64,000 bases of DNA, taken from Bacteroidales bacterium. Its GTDB lineage: Bacteria > Bacteroidota > Bacteroidia > Bacteroidales > B18-G4. The position numbers and the translations under genes were made by a program. How positions within the stretch are numbered: position 1 is the first letter of the stretch; each line of letters starts with the position of its first letter. The DNA lies in the NCBI GenBank assembly GCA_018400295.1, contig JAGYMZ010000002.1, positions 104,581 to 168,580 on the forward strand, given 5' to 3'. The notes below the pieces were generated by a model. The model was not told the origin of the DNA. It worked only from the letters and a program-made list of their open reading frames with translations, and made no database searches. This document shows, piece after piece, positions 30,501 through 39,476 of this stretch.

Positions 30501-30878
30501 CTGGGTGCTATGGAGTCCATGTATCAGCGCGGAAAGATCCAGGAAGAATCCATGTTCTACGAATCGATGAAGCATTCCGGCAAATTGCCCATTATGGGTG
30601 TGAACACCTACCTGTCGAAAGACGGTTCACCAACAACCATCCCAGGGGAAGTCATACGGGCCACAACACAGGAAAAGGAAAATCAGATCAATACCATTAG
30701 AACGCTCCATAAGACCTGGGTAGATGAGTCGGAAGCGGCACTTGCAGCGCTGAAAGAAAAGGCTGTGAACAATGAGAATGTTTTTGAGGGCATTCTGGAG
30801 GCGTCTAAGGTATGTTCGATCGGACAAATATCCAGGGCCATTTTTGAAGTGGGCGGTCAATACCGGAGAAACATGTAA
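27507..30878 (+). CDS. icmF: Fused isobutyryl-CoA mutase (IcmF): B12-binding domain, MeaB-like G-domain and mutase domain in one chain
   Basis: [32 protein letters not shown] (B12 domain), [17 protein letters not shown] (P-loop), [59 protein letters not shown] (mutase). Probable start ATG 27507. Confidence 0.92.
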   Translation: MRNPKIHKPENHLRIVTAASLFDGHDAAINIFRRIIQSTGAEVIHLGHDRSVRDIVDTAVQEDAQAIAVTSYQGGHIEYFKYMYDLLKEKGCGHIKIFGGGGGVILPEEMKELHDYGIARVYSPDDGRVMGLQGMINDLVRKSDFPTGKNIHVTVDDIAKKDINSIARLISAAENFPKEVRDVLDEIRNKEKGSPVLGITGTGGSGKSSLVDELVRRYLADFPRKTIAIISVDPSKRRTGGALLGDRIRMNSIHDERVYMRSLATRQSNLAMSRYVRDAESILQVAGYDLIILETSGIGQSDTEIIDHSDLSMYVMTPDYGAATQLEKIDMLDFADIIALNKFDKLGALDALRDVKKQYQRNHLLWDEDPDDMPVYGTIASQFNDPGVNGLYKALMQKINEKAMGDFRSTMEMPYEMSEKIFIIPPRRVRYLSEIADTIRDYNDWSDDQATVADKLYSIKHTLAEVENDKASGKELSEKLKTFYKDYESRLEPANRDILKNWDKKVSAYKKDEFKFRVRDKELRVKTHTESLSHLRIPRISLPKYKNWGDVLKWNLRENVPGEFPFAAGVFPFKREGEDPTRMFAGEGGPERTNKRFHYLSQDMPARRLSTAFDSVTLYGQDPDVRPDIYGKIGNSGVSVSCLDDAKRLYSGFNLADPKTSVSMTINGPAPTLVGFFMNAAIDQQCEIYIHEKGMDEEVHQKIDEIYRAKGTPRPEYQGKLPPGNDGLGLFLLGVTGDKVLPRETYEKIKADTICRVRGTVQADILKEDQAQNTCIFSTDFALKMMGDVQQYFSLNNVRNFYSVSISGYHIAEAGANPVTQLAFTLANGFTYVEYYLSRGMNINEFGPNLSFFFSNGLDPEYSVIGRVARLIWSKAMKLKYGANERSQKLKYHIQTSGRSLHSQEIEFNDIRTTLQGLYAIYDNCNSLHTNAYDEAITTPTEASVRRAVAIQLIINHELGLAKNQNPLQGAFIIEELTELVEEAVLSEFDRITERGGVLGAMESMYQRGKIQEESMFYESMKHSGKLPIMGVNTYLSKDGSPTTIPGEVIRATTQEKENQINTIRTLHKTWVDESEAALAALKEKAVNNENVFEGILEASKVCSIGQISRAIFEVGGQYRRNM

Positions 30879-30995
30879 CGAACCTTCTAACAGGGCATTG
30901 GAGGCAGGCAGCCGGAAACCTTGTTTGTGGAGGTGCCAAGAAACATCCGGCAAGCGGCCTGCAAAAAATGCCAACAGTTCAGGTAGTGTTTCCCG

Positions 30996-32225
30996 TTAAT
31001 TATTCTGCAAACGGATCAGTTCTTCCACATCCCTATACAACAGGTTGTCATAAGGCCACCGGCTGAGATGGATCTCCTTGATTTTCCGGTACAGGAGAAT
31101 TTTTAATGCTTCAATATTGGTCTTTTCCCTGGCGGAAATAAAGATGCAATGGGCATGATCTTTTGCCATCCATGTTTGTTTGAGCGCTTCAAGGCTGATG
31201 TTTTCTTTGGTTTTGGGCATCAGGTCATCCGGGTCTTTTTCTTTGTGATTGTATGCATCGATCTTATTAAATACGATGAAGGTTGGTTTATCAACGACAC
31301 CGATCTCATAAAGGGTTTCATTGGCTATCTTTAAATGATCTTCAAAATCGGGGTGGGAAATATCCACAACATGCAGGATGAGGTCGGCCTCTCTGACTTC
31401 ATCCAGTGTTGACTTGAATGATTCGATCAGGCTATGGGGAAGCTTGCGTATGAATCCCACGGTATCGGAAAGTAAGAAGGGAAGGTTTCCGATCACCATC
31501 TTACGCACGGTGGTGTCAAGGGTGGCGAAAAGCTTGTTTTCTGCAAAAACTTCGGATTTGCTCAATAAATTCATCAGGGTGGATTTCCCCGCATTGGTAT
31601 ATCCTACCAGGGAAACCCTGACAAGGCTTTTACGGTTTTTGCGCTGGGTGCTTTTTTGCTTGTCTATTTTCTCCAGCTTGGATTTCAACAAGGTAATTCT
31701 TTCCCGTATGATCCTCCGGTCGGTCTCGATCTCTTTTTCCCCCGGGCCTTTTAATCCGATGCCTCCCTTTTGCTTTTCCAGGTGCGTCCACATCCCGGCA
31801 AGGCGGGGCAGCAGGTATTCGTATTGTGCCAGTTCCACCTGGGTTTTGGCTGTGGAGGTGCGGGCCCGGCTGGCAAAAATATCCAGAATGAGATGATTGC
31901 GGTCTAAAACCTTGGATTTTAACTCTTTTTCAATGTTCCTGAGTTGGGTCGGACTAAGTTCATCGTCAAAAATGGCAATGTCGATATTGTTTTGGCTGAT
32001 GTAATTTTTGATCTCCTGCAGTTTGCCTGAACCGATGAATGAGCGCGGGTCCGGTGCGGGAAGAGACTGGGTAAAGCGAGATACGGCTTCGGCCCCGGCA
32101 GTTTCGGTAAGAAATGTCAGTTCATCCAGGTATTCATCCAGCTTTTTCCGGCTGGTCTTATTGGTGGATAATCCGATAAGGATCGCTTTTTCCTTTTTCT
32201 TGAAAGTGTCTGAAAATTCTGCCAC
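30996..32225 (-). CDS. hflX: GTPase HflX
   Basis: FIGSGKLQEIKNYISQNNIDIAIFDDELSPTQLRNIEKEL…VSLVGYTNAGKSTLMNLLS…ATLDTTVRK. Confidence 0.96.
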   Translation of the reverse strand: MAEFSDTFKKKEKAILIGLSTNKTSRKKLDEYLDELTFLTETAGAEAVSRFTQSLPAPDPRSFIGSGKLQEIKNYISQNNIDIAIFDDELSPTQLRNIEKELKSKVLDRNHLILDIFASRARTSTAKTQVELAQYEYLLPRLAGMWTHLEKQKGGIGLKGPGEKEIETDRRIIRERITLLKSKLEKIDKQKSTQRKNRKSLVRVSLVGYTNAGKSTLMNLLSKSEVFAENKLFATLDTTVRKMVIGNLPFLLSDTVGFIRKLPHSLIESFKSTLDEVREADLILHVVDISHPDFEDHLKIANETLYEIGVVDKPTFIVFNKIDAYNHKEKDPDDLMPKTKENISLEALKQTWMAKDHAHCIFISAREKTNIEALKILLYRKIKEIHLSRWPYDNLLYRDVEELIRLQNN

Positions 32226-32307
32226 GTATTCTGATTCCTCCTGAATTAGCGGGGTTCAATATACTAACGAATGAAACGGTGAATATGTTTCATAAAAGGG
32301 GATACAC

Positions 32308-33303
32308 TTAAAAAGGCTTGAAACCTATGATCTCTCTCACTTCTTTGATCGTTGTGCCGGCACTTTCACGGGCTTTGGCGGCGCCCTTGCGGGTTACTTT
32401 TCTCAGGTAATGATCGTTGGAAAGCAATTCTTTGATCTTTTCCCGGAAAGGTTCTGTAAAACCGATCACATCTTCCGCAAGTTGTTTTTTCATGTCGCCA
32501 TAACGTATTTTGCAAGTGTTGTACTGATCCTCAAAGTATTGCACAGTTTTTGGGGATGATATGACATCCATCAGGGTGAACAGGTTCTGAATGGGTTCGG
32601 GTTTCTTTTGGTTCATTTCCGACGGACCGGCATCGGTTACGGCACGCATTACTTTTTTGCGGATCAGCGCGGGTTCATCAGACAGGAAAATGGCATTGGT
32701 TTCCCCTTCGGATTTGCCCATTTTTCCGCTTCCGTCCAAACCGGGTATCTTCACCAGGGCATCCCCGAAATTATAGGCTTGCGGTATCGGGAAGTATTCA
32801 ATGCCATATATCCGGTTAAAGCGTCTGGCAAAGGTCCGCATCATTTCCAGGTTTTGTTCCTGGTCTTTCCCGACGGGCACCTTGGATGCCTTGTGAATGA
32901 TGACGTCTGCGGCCATCAGCGCAGGGTAGGTGAGCAGACCGGCATTTACATTTTCAGGCTGTTTGCGTACCTTTTCCTTGAAGGAAGTGCATCGTTCCAG
33001 TTCCCCGACATAGGCGTTCATATTGAGCAAAAGGTATAATTCCGTTACTTCATGCAGGTCACTTTGAATGTATAATGTGGCTTTTTCCGGATCCAGGCCG
33101 CAGGCAATGTATTCGGCAAGTACATGTTTTACGTTGCCATGAAGATCTTCAGGGGTGGGATGCGTGGTTAATGAATGGTAATCTGCAATAAAAAAATAGC
33201 AGTTATGCTCATGCTGCATTTTGACAAAATTCCGCACAGCGCCAAAGTAATTGCCCAGGTGCAATTTTCCGGTGGGCCTGATTCCACTGACAACTTTTTC
33301 CAT
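32308..33303 (-). CDS. trpS: Tryptophan--tRNA ligase
   Basis: SGIRPTGKLHLGNYFGAVRNFV class I signature; KMGKSEGETNAIFL (KMSKS-like). Confidence 0.97.
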   Translation of the reverse strand: MEKVVSGIRPTGKLHLGNYFGAVRNFVKMQHEHNCYFFIADYHSLTTHPTPEDLHGNVKHVLAEYIACGLDPEKATLYIQSDLHEVTELYLLLNMNAYVGELERCTSFKEKVRKQPENVNAGLLTYPALMAADVIIHKASKVPVGKDQEQNLEMMRTFARRFNRIYGIEYFPIPQAYNFGDALVKIPGLDGSGKMGKSEGETNAIFLSDEPALIRKKVMRAVTDAGPSEMNQKKPEPIQNLFTLMDVISSPKTVQYFEDQYNTCKIRYGDMKKQLAEDVIGFTEPFREKIKELLSNDHYLRKVTRKGAAKARESAGTTIKEVREIIGFKPF

Positions 33304-33365
33304 GCTACGAAATTAAAAATAAATAAAAACGATACGCCGAAAACCGGGCAGAGTGCCAGAATGTT

Positions 33366-34916
33366 TTACATTTTCAGCTCATCGTGGTTTTTATCATAGA
33401 AATGGTATTCCAGGAAATGATATGAAGGATTTGGCTGGAGCCTGATCCATCTGCCCAGTTGAAAATACCATTTGATCCTTCTCGAAATCAATCCCTTGGT
33501 CAGATAAGCGTAAAGGTACGGGTGCAATTCAATTTTGAGATGCTTTTCGTTTTGATCTTTGATCAGGTACTGAAGCTTGTTTTCTATTTCATCGATCAGG
33601 ATGATGCTGGGTTTGATCTTGCCGGTGCCATTGCATACCGGGCATTTTTCCAGGACCTGCACATCCATTTCCGGGCGGACCCGTTGTCGGGTTATCTGCA
33701 CAAGTCCAAACTTACTGGGCGGAAGAACCGTATGTTTGGCCCTGTCCTTTGCCATTTCATCCTTTAATTTTTGATAGAGGGCCCGGCGGTGTTTTCCCTC
33801 TGTCATATCGATGAAATCCACCACGATGATACCACCCATATCGCGGAGACGCAACTGGCGTGCTATTTCCTCCGCTGCTTCCATGTTGACCTGAAGTGCA
33901 TTGATCTCCTGGGAATTTTTCTTGTTTACACGGTGGCCACTGTTAACATCTATAACGTGCAGGGCCTCTGTGTGTTCTATGATGAGGTAAACACCACTTT
34001 TGATGGTTACTGTCTTACCGAAGGAACTTTTGATCTGCTTGTTTACCCCCTGATGTTCAAAAAGGGGCACCTTGCCTTTGTAGTATTTAACGATGTCTTC
34101 TTTCTCCGGTGCGATCTTGCTGATGAATGCCTTGATATCTTCATAGATGACATGATCGTTCACCAGGATGGAATTAAAGGTATCGTTCAGAATGTCGCGG
34201 AGCAATGCAGTCGTCCGGTTGAGTTCACTGGATATCTTCTGCGGGGGCCGGGCGATCCTGAGCTTCCGGATTGTGGTTTCCCAGCGGTGGACCAGGTTTT
34301 TGAGATCGGCGTCCAGGTCGGCCACCTTTTTATTTTCAGCCACGGTACGGATGATGACACCAAAATTGTTTGGTTTGATGCTCTGGATCAGCCTTTTCAG
34401 CCTGTTCCTTTCTTCTTCGCTTTTGATCTTTTGAGAAATGGAGATACGCTTGGAAAAGGGGACCAGCACGAGGTATCGCCCGGCAAAGGATAATTCGGAC
34501 GAAAGACGCGGTCCTTTGGTGGAAATGGGCTCCTTGACGATCTGTACCATGATGGGCTGATTGCTTTTCAGCACCTGTGTGATCTTGCCCGTTTTTTCAA
34601 TGTCTTTATCAGGATTGAAATTACTGATGTTCGGAGGTGGATTTTTCCCCGAAATGGCGATCTTGGTATACTTCTTAAGCGTATGCACCTGAGGGCCAAG
34701 GTCCAGGTAATGTAAAAATGCATCCCTTTCATATCCTACATCAACAAATGCAGCGTTCAGTCCGGGCATTATTTTTTTAACCTTGCCTAAAAATATGTCA
34801 CCTACGGAATAATGATTACTGGAATGTTCCTTATGTAATTCTACCAGTGCTTTATCTTCAAGTAAGGCTAAATTGACCTCATTTGGTCCGGAGTCGATAA
34901 TTAATTCTTTGTTCAA
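33366..34916 (-). CDS. rng: Rne/Rng family ribonuclease (RNase G/E)
   Basis: S1 domain GDIFLGKVKKIMPGLNAAFVDVGYERDAFLHYLDLG; DMGGIIVVDFIDMTEGKHRRALYQKLKDEMAKDRAKH; CPVCNGTG. Confidence 0.95.
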   Translation of the reverse strand: MNKELIIDSGPNEVNLALLEDKALVELHKEHSSNHYSVGDIFLGKVKKIMPGLNAAFVDVGYERDAFLHYLDLGPQVHTLKKYTKIAISGKNPPPNISNFNPDKDIEKTGKITQVLKSNQPIMVQIVKEPISTKGPRLSSELSFAGRYLVLVPFSKRISISQKIKSEEERNRLKRLIQSIKPNNFGVIIRTVAENKKVADLDADLKNLVHRWETTIRKLRIARPPQKISSELNRTTALLRDILNDTFNSILVNDHVIYEDIKAFISKIAPEKEDIVKYYKGKVPLFEHQGVNKQIKSSFGKTVTIKSGVYLIIEHTEALHVIDVNSGHRVNKKNSQEINALQVNMEAAEEIARQLRLRDMGGIIVVDFIDMTEGKHRRALYQKLKDEMAKDRAKHTVLPPSKFGLVQITRQRVRPEMDVQVLEKCPVCNGTGKIKPSIILIDEIENKLQYLIKDQNEKHLKIELHPYLYAYLTKGLISRRIKWYFQLGRWIRLQPNPSYHFLEYHFYDKNHDELKM

Positions 34917-35050
34917 AATGCATCAAATTTGACAAAACTGCATATCACATGACAGCTGCCGGAGACATGAATGCAAAAAATGAAACGCGAATAAATATAA
35001 AAGGCAAGAAAAACAACTGCATGAAACCTGCCGGCATTATGCAATTGCCA

Positions 35051-35140
35051 TTATTTCTTCTTGTGTCTGTTTTTTCTCAGGCGTTTTTTACGCTTGTGCG
35101 TCGCCATCTTATGTCTTTTCCGTTTTTTCCCGCTTGGCAT
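35051..35140 (-). CDS. 29-aa highly basic small protein, AURKAIP1/COX24 (mS38/bS22)-like, not in the supplied ORF track
   Basis: Hand translation: MPSGKKRKRHKMATHKRKKRLRKNRHKKK* between rng and HU. Lys/Arg-rich pattern resembles the COX24_C/mS38 tail and short Bacteroidota ORFs annotated this way. Confidence 0.75.
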   Translation of the reverse strand: MPSGKKRKRHKMATHKRKKRLRKNRHKKK

Positions 35141-35160
35141 GACTCCCAGGTTTAAGATGA

Positions 35161-35445
35161 TTACTTAACGTTTTTTTTCACGTCATTTACGAATGACTTG
35201 GCAGGCTTAAATGCTGGAATGTTATGTTCCGGAATGATGATGGTTGTATTTTTTGAAATATTCCGCCCCGTTTTCTGAGCCCTCTTTTTAATCGTGAAAC
35301 TGCCGAACCCTCTGAGATATACATTCTCTCCATCAACGAGGGAATTCTTTACGGTGTCCATAAATGACTCAACGGTCGCTTGAACTGCAACTTTTTCGAT
35401 TCCTGTTTTGTTAGCTATTTCAGCTACAATTTCTGCTTTTGTCAT
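35161..35445 (-). CDS. HU family DNA-binding protein
   Basis: From ATG 35445: MTKAEIVAEIANKTGIEKVAVQATVESFMDTVKNSLVDGENVYLRGFGSFTIKKRAQKTGRNISKNTTIIIPEHNIPAFKPAKSF. Confidence 0.96.
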   Translation of the reverse strand: MTKAEIVAEIANKTGIEKVAVQATVESFMDTVKNSLVDGENVYLRGFGSFTIKKRAQKTGRNISKNTTIIIPEHNIPAFKPAKSFVNDVKKNVK

Positions 35446-35579
35446 GGTGATATTTTTTATAATTGCTACAATTAAGTTTCTGATAGTGGGCAGCAAAGAT
35501 ATAAATTTTTTATTTTCACCAAGCCATTTATTAATTATTTTTCTTTTGTAATAAGCTCATAATAAATTTTTTGTCCTGT

Positions 35580-36656
35580 ATGGACTGGAAAAACCGACTA
35601 AGACACTGGTATACTCATCATAAAAGGGATCTCCCCTGGAGGGCAACAAACGATCCATACAAAATCTGGGTTTCTGAGATCATCTTGCAGCAAACACGGG
35701 TCAGTCAGGGCCTTGACTATTATTACCGTTTCATTGATAAGTATCCCGACATTCAGTCGCTTGCGGAAACGGATGAGGATAGTTTGATGAGGGTCTGGCA
35801 GGGGCTTGGATATTATTCAAGGGCCAGGAATATGCACCGGGCTGCCGGACAGGTTGTGCGGGATCACGGAGGGCGGTTTCCCGCCGACATGGACTCAATA
35901 CGGAGTTTAAAAGGTGTTGGGGAATATACTTCGGCCGCCATTGCTTCCATGGCATTCAATATGCCCTGCCCTGTTATCGATGGCAATGTGCTGCGGTTCA
36001 TTACCAGGCTTTATGCCATTGCGGACCCTGTTCACAAAAGCACTACAAGGGCGGCCATTAAACGTATACTGGATGAACATATGGACATTCAGGATCCGGG
36101 CCTGTTCAACCAGGCCCTGATGGAGTTTGGTGCGCTTCATTGTAAGCATGCAAGACCGGAATGCCATACCTGCCCGTTTCAGGATGATTGCCTGGCATTC
36201 CTTACCGGCAGGGTGCCAATGTTCCCGGTTAAAGCACCCAAAGCTCCGAAGCGAAACCGCCATTTTAATTATGTAGTGCTGCTGAAAAAAAACAATGAAG
36301 GCATCTGGTCGCTTATCCGGAAACGTGACCAGCAAGATATATGGAAAGGACTTTACGAGTTTCCCATGTGTGAAACGAAGGCCCCTGCAGGGTTGGACAG
36401 GATCCTTGAATCCGGGCTTATAACATTTGATGATGCGGATTGCAGACCAATATACGAAAGTCATGCATTCCGGCATTTGCTGACTCACCAGGTGATCCTT
36501 GCCCGGTTTTTTGTTTTGCAACTCAAAGAAATGCCTCCCCTGACCAATGCCTGGAAGGCCGTAAATTTGAAATCCCTGGGGACGTATGCTTTTCCCAGAC
36601 TTATTGACCGGTTCCTGGAAGAAGAACTGCAGGAGATCGAAAAAAAAATCAAATAA
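35580..36656 (+). CDS. mutY: A/G-specific adenine glycosylase
   Basis: LPWRATNDPYKIWVSEIILQQTRVSQGLDYYYRFIDKYP; HhH LKGVGEYTSAAIASMAFN; CKHARPECHTCPFQDDC Fe-S loop. Confidence 0.96.
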   Translation: MDWKNRLRHWYTHHKRDLPWRATNDPYKIWVSEIILQQTRVSQGLDYYYRFIDKYPDIQSLAETDEDSLMRVWQGLGYYSRARNMHRAAGQVVRDHGGRFPADMDSIRSLKGVGEYTSAAIASMAFNMPCPVIDGNVLRFITRLYAIADPVHKSTTRAAIKRILDEHMDIQDPGLFNQALMEFGALHCKHARPECHTCPFQDDCLAFLTGRVPMFPVKAPKAPKRNRHFNYVVLLKKNNEGIWSLIRKRDQQDIWKGLYEFPMCETKAPAGLDRILESGLITFDDADCRPIYESHAFRHLLTHQVILARFFVLQLKEMPPLTNAWKAVNLKSLGTYAFPRLIDRFLEEELQEIEKKIK

Positions 36657-36842
36657 GTTGGGTATAAAACGGGATTTCCGGTATTAACCTATAGAGACGG
36701 CATAATGAAAATTATGCCGGTCCATGGCGGCCGGGGGTCATTATGCATGTCAAACTTGTCAAGATCTTCCCAAACGTAAAAAAAGGGGAGATAAATTGAT
36801 TACTTTTGTACAACGATTGTTTTACTTTAAAAACAGAAATTT

Positions 36843-37265
36843 ATGGCTGGAGTTAATAAGGTTATTTTAATTGGCAATCTGGGGAAAGACCCCGAAGTAA
36901 GAACGCTTGAGAGCGGAGCTAAAATGGCTAAATTCCCCCTTGCAACCTCGGAATCCTATAAAAATCGGGACGGACAACGGGTGGATGTTACAGAATGGCA
37001 CAATATTGTACTTTGGCGGGGCCTGGCCGATGTTGCAGAAACCTACCTGAAAAAAGGAAAACAGGTCTATGTGGAGGGAAGGATACGCACAAGATCCTGG
37101 GAGGATAATGAAGGCGTTAAGAAGTATATGACGGAAATCCAGGGGGATAACATGACCATGCTGGGCGGACGCCCACCATCCGGTTCTCAGCCGCAGGAAG
37201 ATACACAAGCTGCTGATAAGGATATCCCTGAGTCCGGGGGAGCGGAGGATGATCTTCCCTTTTAG
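36843..37265 (+). CDS. ssb: Single-stranded DNA-binding protein
   Basis: MAGVNKVILIGNLGKDPEVRTLESGAKMAKFPLATSESYKN; acidic C-terminal tip GAEDDLPF. Confidence 0.97.
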   Translation: MAGVNKVILIGNLGKDPEVRTLESGAKMAKFPLATSESYKNRDGQRVDVTEWHNIVLWRGLADVAETYLKKGKQVYVEGRIRTRSWEDNEGVKKYMTEIQGDNMTMLGGRPPSGSQPQEDTQAADKDIPESGGAEDDLPF

Positions 37266-37380
37266 ATAAATATCCGGTTATCAGCAACATAGTGACAATA
37301 TAATGTTTTGTTCATTACAGGTTATGCAGGATTTTTATAAATTTGCATAAACCAGTTCGCATTGATAAAAATTATTACTC

Positions 37381-38739
37381 TTGGAAGATCCTGATAGTGC
37401 TTCGTTTTTGTTGAATGTGTGCTCTTTCCCGGTCTATGCATGGCTGAAGCCTTTTACCCTGCCGGTTCTTCTGGAATTGATCGCTTTACTTCTGCTTTTG
37501 ACGGGCTCGGCCCTGATATCCGGATCGGAGATTGCCTTTTTTTCCCTGAACCCGCCCCATATGAAGGAATTGAGAGATCAACCAGAAGGGCGGAACAAAC
37601 TGGTCCTTACTTTGCTTGAAAACCCAAAGAAGTTGCTGGCCACCATACTGATATCCAACAATTTCATCAATGTGACACTGGTCATTCTGTCGACATACAT
37701 AGCCAGTGAGCTGTTTGTCATGGGCCCGGTGATTGAATTTGTTGTGCTGGCAATTGTCATCACCACGCTCATACTGTTGTTCGGGGAGGTCCTGCCGAAA
37801 ATGTATGCCACCCGGTTCAGTTTGAAATTTGCTCGTTTTATGTCGCCGGTGATACATTGGCTTTCATGGATTTTCTTTCCTTTGAGCGTCATCCTGGTTC
37901 GGTCTACTTCCTTTATTGATAAGAGGCTGTCGAAGAAAAGGCAGAACATATCCATGAGCGACCTTTCCGATGCCATTGAGATCACTTCGGATGATACCAC
38001 TCCCGAGGATGAGAGGAAAATACTGAAAGGGATCGCGAAATTCGGCGACATCGAAGTAAAGGAGATCATGAAATCCCGGATTGATGTGGTGGCTGTGGAT
38101 ATTCAGACTACTTTTGAAGATCTGCTGAAAGTGATCACCGAATCCGGATATTCCAGGATCCCGGTTTACCAGGAGTCGTTCGACCGGGTCGAGGGCATAC
38201 TGTATGTTAAGGATCTTTTATCCCATCTCGGCAGAGGGGATAAATTCCAGTGGTCCGTGCTTATCCGGGATGCTTTTTTTGTACCGGAAAACAAGAAAAT
38301 TAATGACCTGTTGCAGGAATTCCAGGAGAAGAAGATCCACATGGCTGTTATCGTTGACGAGTACGGGGGCACATCCGGTATCGTAACACTGGAAGATATC
38401 ATTGAAGAGATCGTGGGAGAGATCAGTGATGAGTTTGATACCACAGACGATGAGGTGGCTTTCTCCCGTATCGATGCCCATAATTACATTTTTGAAGGGA
38501 AAACAACCATCAATGATTTTTGTAAGATCGTGGGTATTGAAGGAGATGTTTTTGATGCGGTCAAAGGGGAATCGGATTCCCTCGCCGGACTTATTCTTGA
38601 GATCGAAGGCAAGATCCCTCCCAAGGAAACCGTTGTCAGGTTCCGGAACTTTGATTTTAAGGTTCTGGCAGCAAACGACAGGAGAATTCAAAAGATCAGG
38701 ATAACCATACATGAAGCAAAGGATCAAACGGAACATTAG
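37381..38739 (+). CDS. gldE: Gliding motility-associated CNNM/CBS transmembrane protein GldE
   Basis: ISGSEIAFFSLNPPHMKEL CNNM domain, CBS pair, CorC-like C-terminus; followed by gldD with overlap; TTG start in the track. Confidence 0.9.
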   Translation: MEDPDSASFLLNVCSFPVYAWLKPFTLPVLLELIALLLLLTGSALISGSEIAFFSLNPPHMKELRDQPEGRNKLVLTLLENPKKLLATILISNNFINVTLVILSTYIASELFVMGPVIEFVVLAIVITTLILLFGEVLPKMYATRFSLKFARFMSPVIHWLSWIFFPLSVILVRSTSFIDKRLSKKRQNISMSDLSDAIEITSDDTTPEDERKILKGIAKFGDIEVKEIMKSRIDVVAVDIQTTFEDLLKVITESGYSRIPVYQESFDRVEGILYVKDLLSHLGRGDKFQWSVLIRDAFFVPENKKINDLLQEFQEKKIHMAVIVDEYGGTSGIVTLEDIIEEIVGEISDEFDTTDDEVAFSRIDAHNYIFEGKTTINDFCKIVGIEGDVFDAVKGESDSLAGLILEIEGKIPPKETVVRFRNFDFKVLAANDRRIQKIRITIHEAKDQTEH

Positions 38740-39316
38740 TGCAACCATGGTTGTAATGCTTTTTCTTTCCACGGTTATTTTCTCCTGTGGACGCGATAAC
38801 CCTGTGCCCAAACCCCGGGGATACTTCCGTATAGACCTTCCGGAAAGAAATTACCGTACCTTTGACACGAATTTCCCTTATCGCTTTGAGTATCCGGTAT
38901 ATACACGCATTTCCGGTGATCCGCATGCCCCGGAAGAGCCATACTGGATCAATGTCGATTTCCCACGCTTTGCTGGCAGACTGCATCTTAGCTATAAAGA
39001 AGTAAACGATACCAACCTGGTCCATTACCTGGAGGATTCCAGGAATTTTGTCATGAAACATATTCCCAAAGCCACTTCCATAAACGACAGCCTGATCATG
39101 GACCGGGAAAAGGAAAAATTCGGATTGGTCTATGAGATATACGGGCCCGGCGTGGCTTCACCTTATCAGTTCTTTTTAACCGACAGCGCAAGGCATTTTC
39201 TCAGGGGCGCATTGTATTTCAATGTGGTCCCGAATAACGATTCCCTCCGGCCGGTGATTGATTTTATCCATAAGGATATCATACACCTGATCAGAACATT
39301 CGAATGGACTGAATAA
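38711..39316 (+). CDS. gldD: Gliding motility lipoprotein GldD
   Basis: FSCGRDNPVPKPRGYFRIDLPERNYRTFDTNFPYRFEYPVY motif; synteny with gldE. Confidence 0.93.
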   Translation: MKQRIKRNISATMVVMLFLSTVIFSCGRDNPVPKPRGYFRIDLPERNYRTFDTNFPYRFEYPVYTRISGDPHAPEEPYWINVDFPRFAGRLHLSYKEVNDTNLVHYLEDSRNFVMKHIPKATSINDSLIMDREKEKFGLVYEIYGPGVASPYQFFLTDSARHFLRGALYFNVVPNNDSLRPVIDFIHKDIIHLIRTFEWTE

Positions 39317-39476
39317 GTTTGGTCCCGGTGGCAACCAAATGCATGCTGTTTCTGTCCTCCTTATATACCTCCCGGCCTTGTTACAGGATTGTAAGCGCAC
39401 ATATTGGGTTTATAGAGCCAGTCTGTGCATTTCTTAATATATTTGTGCATCCATAATTTAACCAAACAACATAACA

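Noticed and set aside
33771-34493. 240-aa ORF on + strand
   Set aside because: Antisense to rng.
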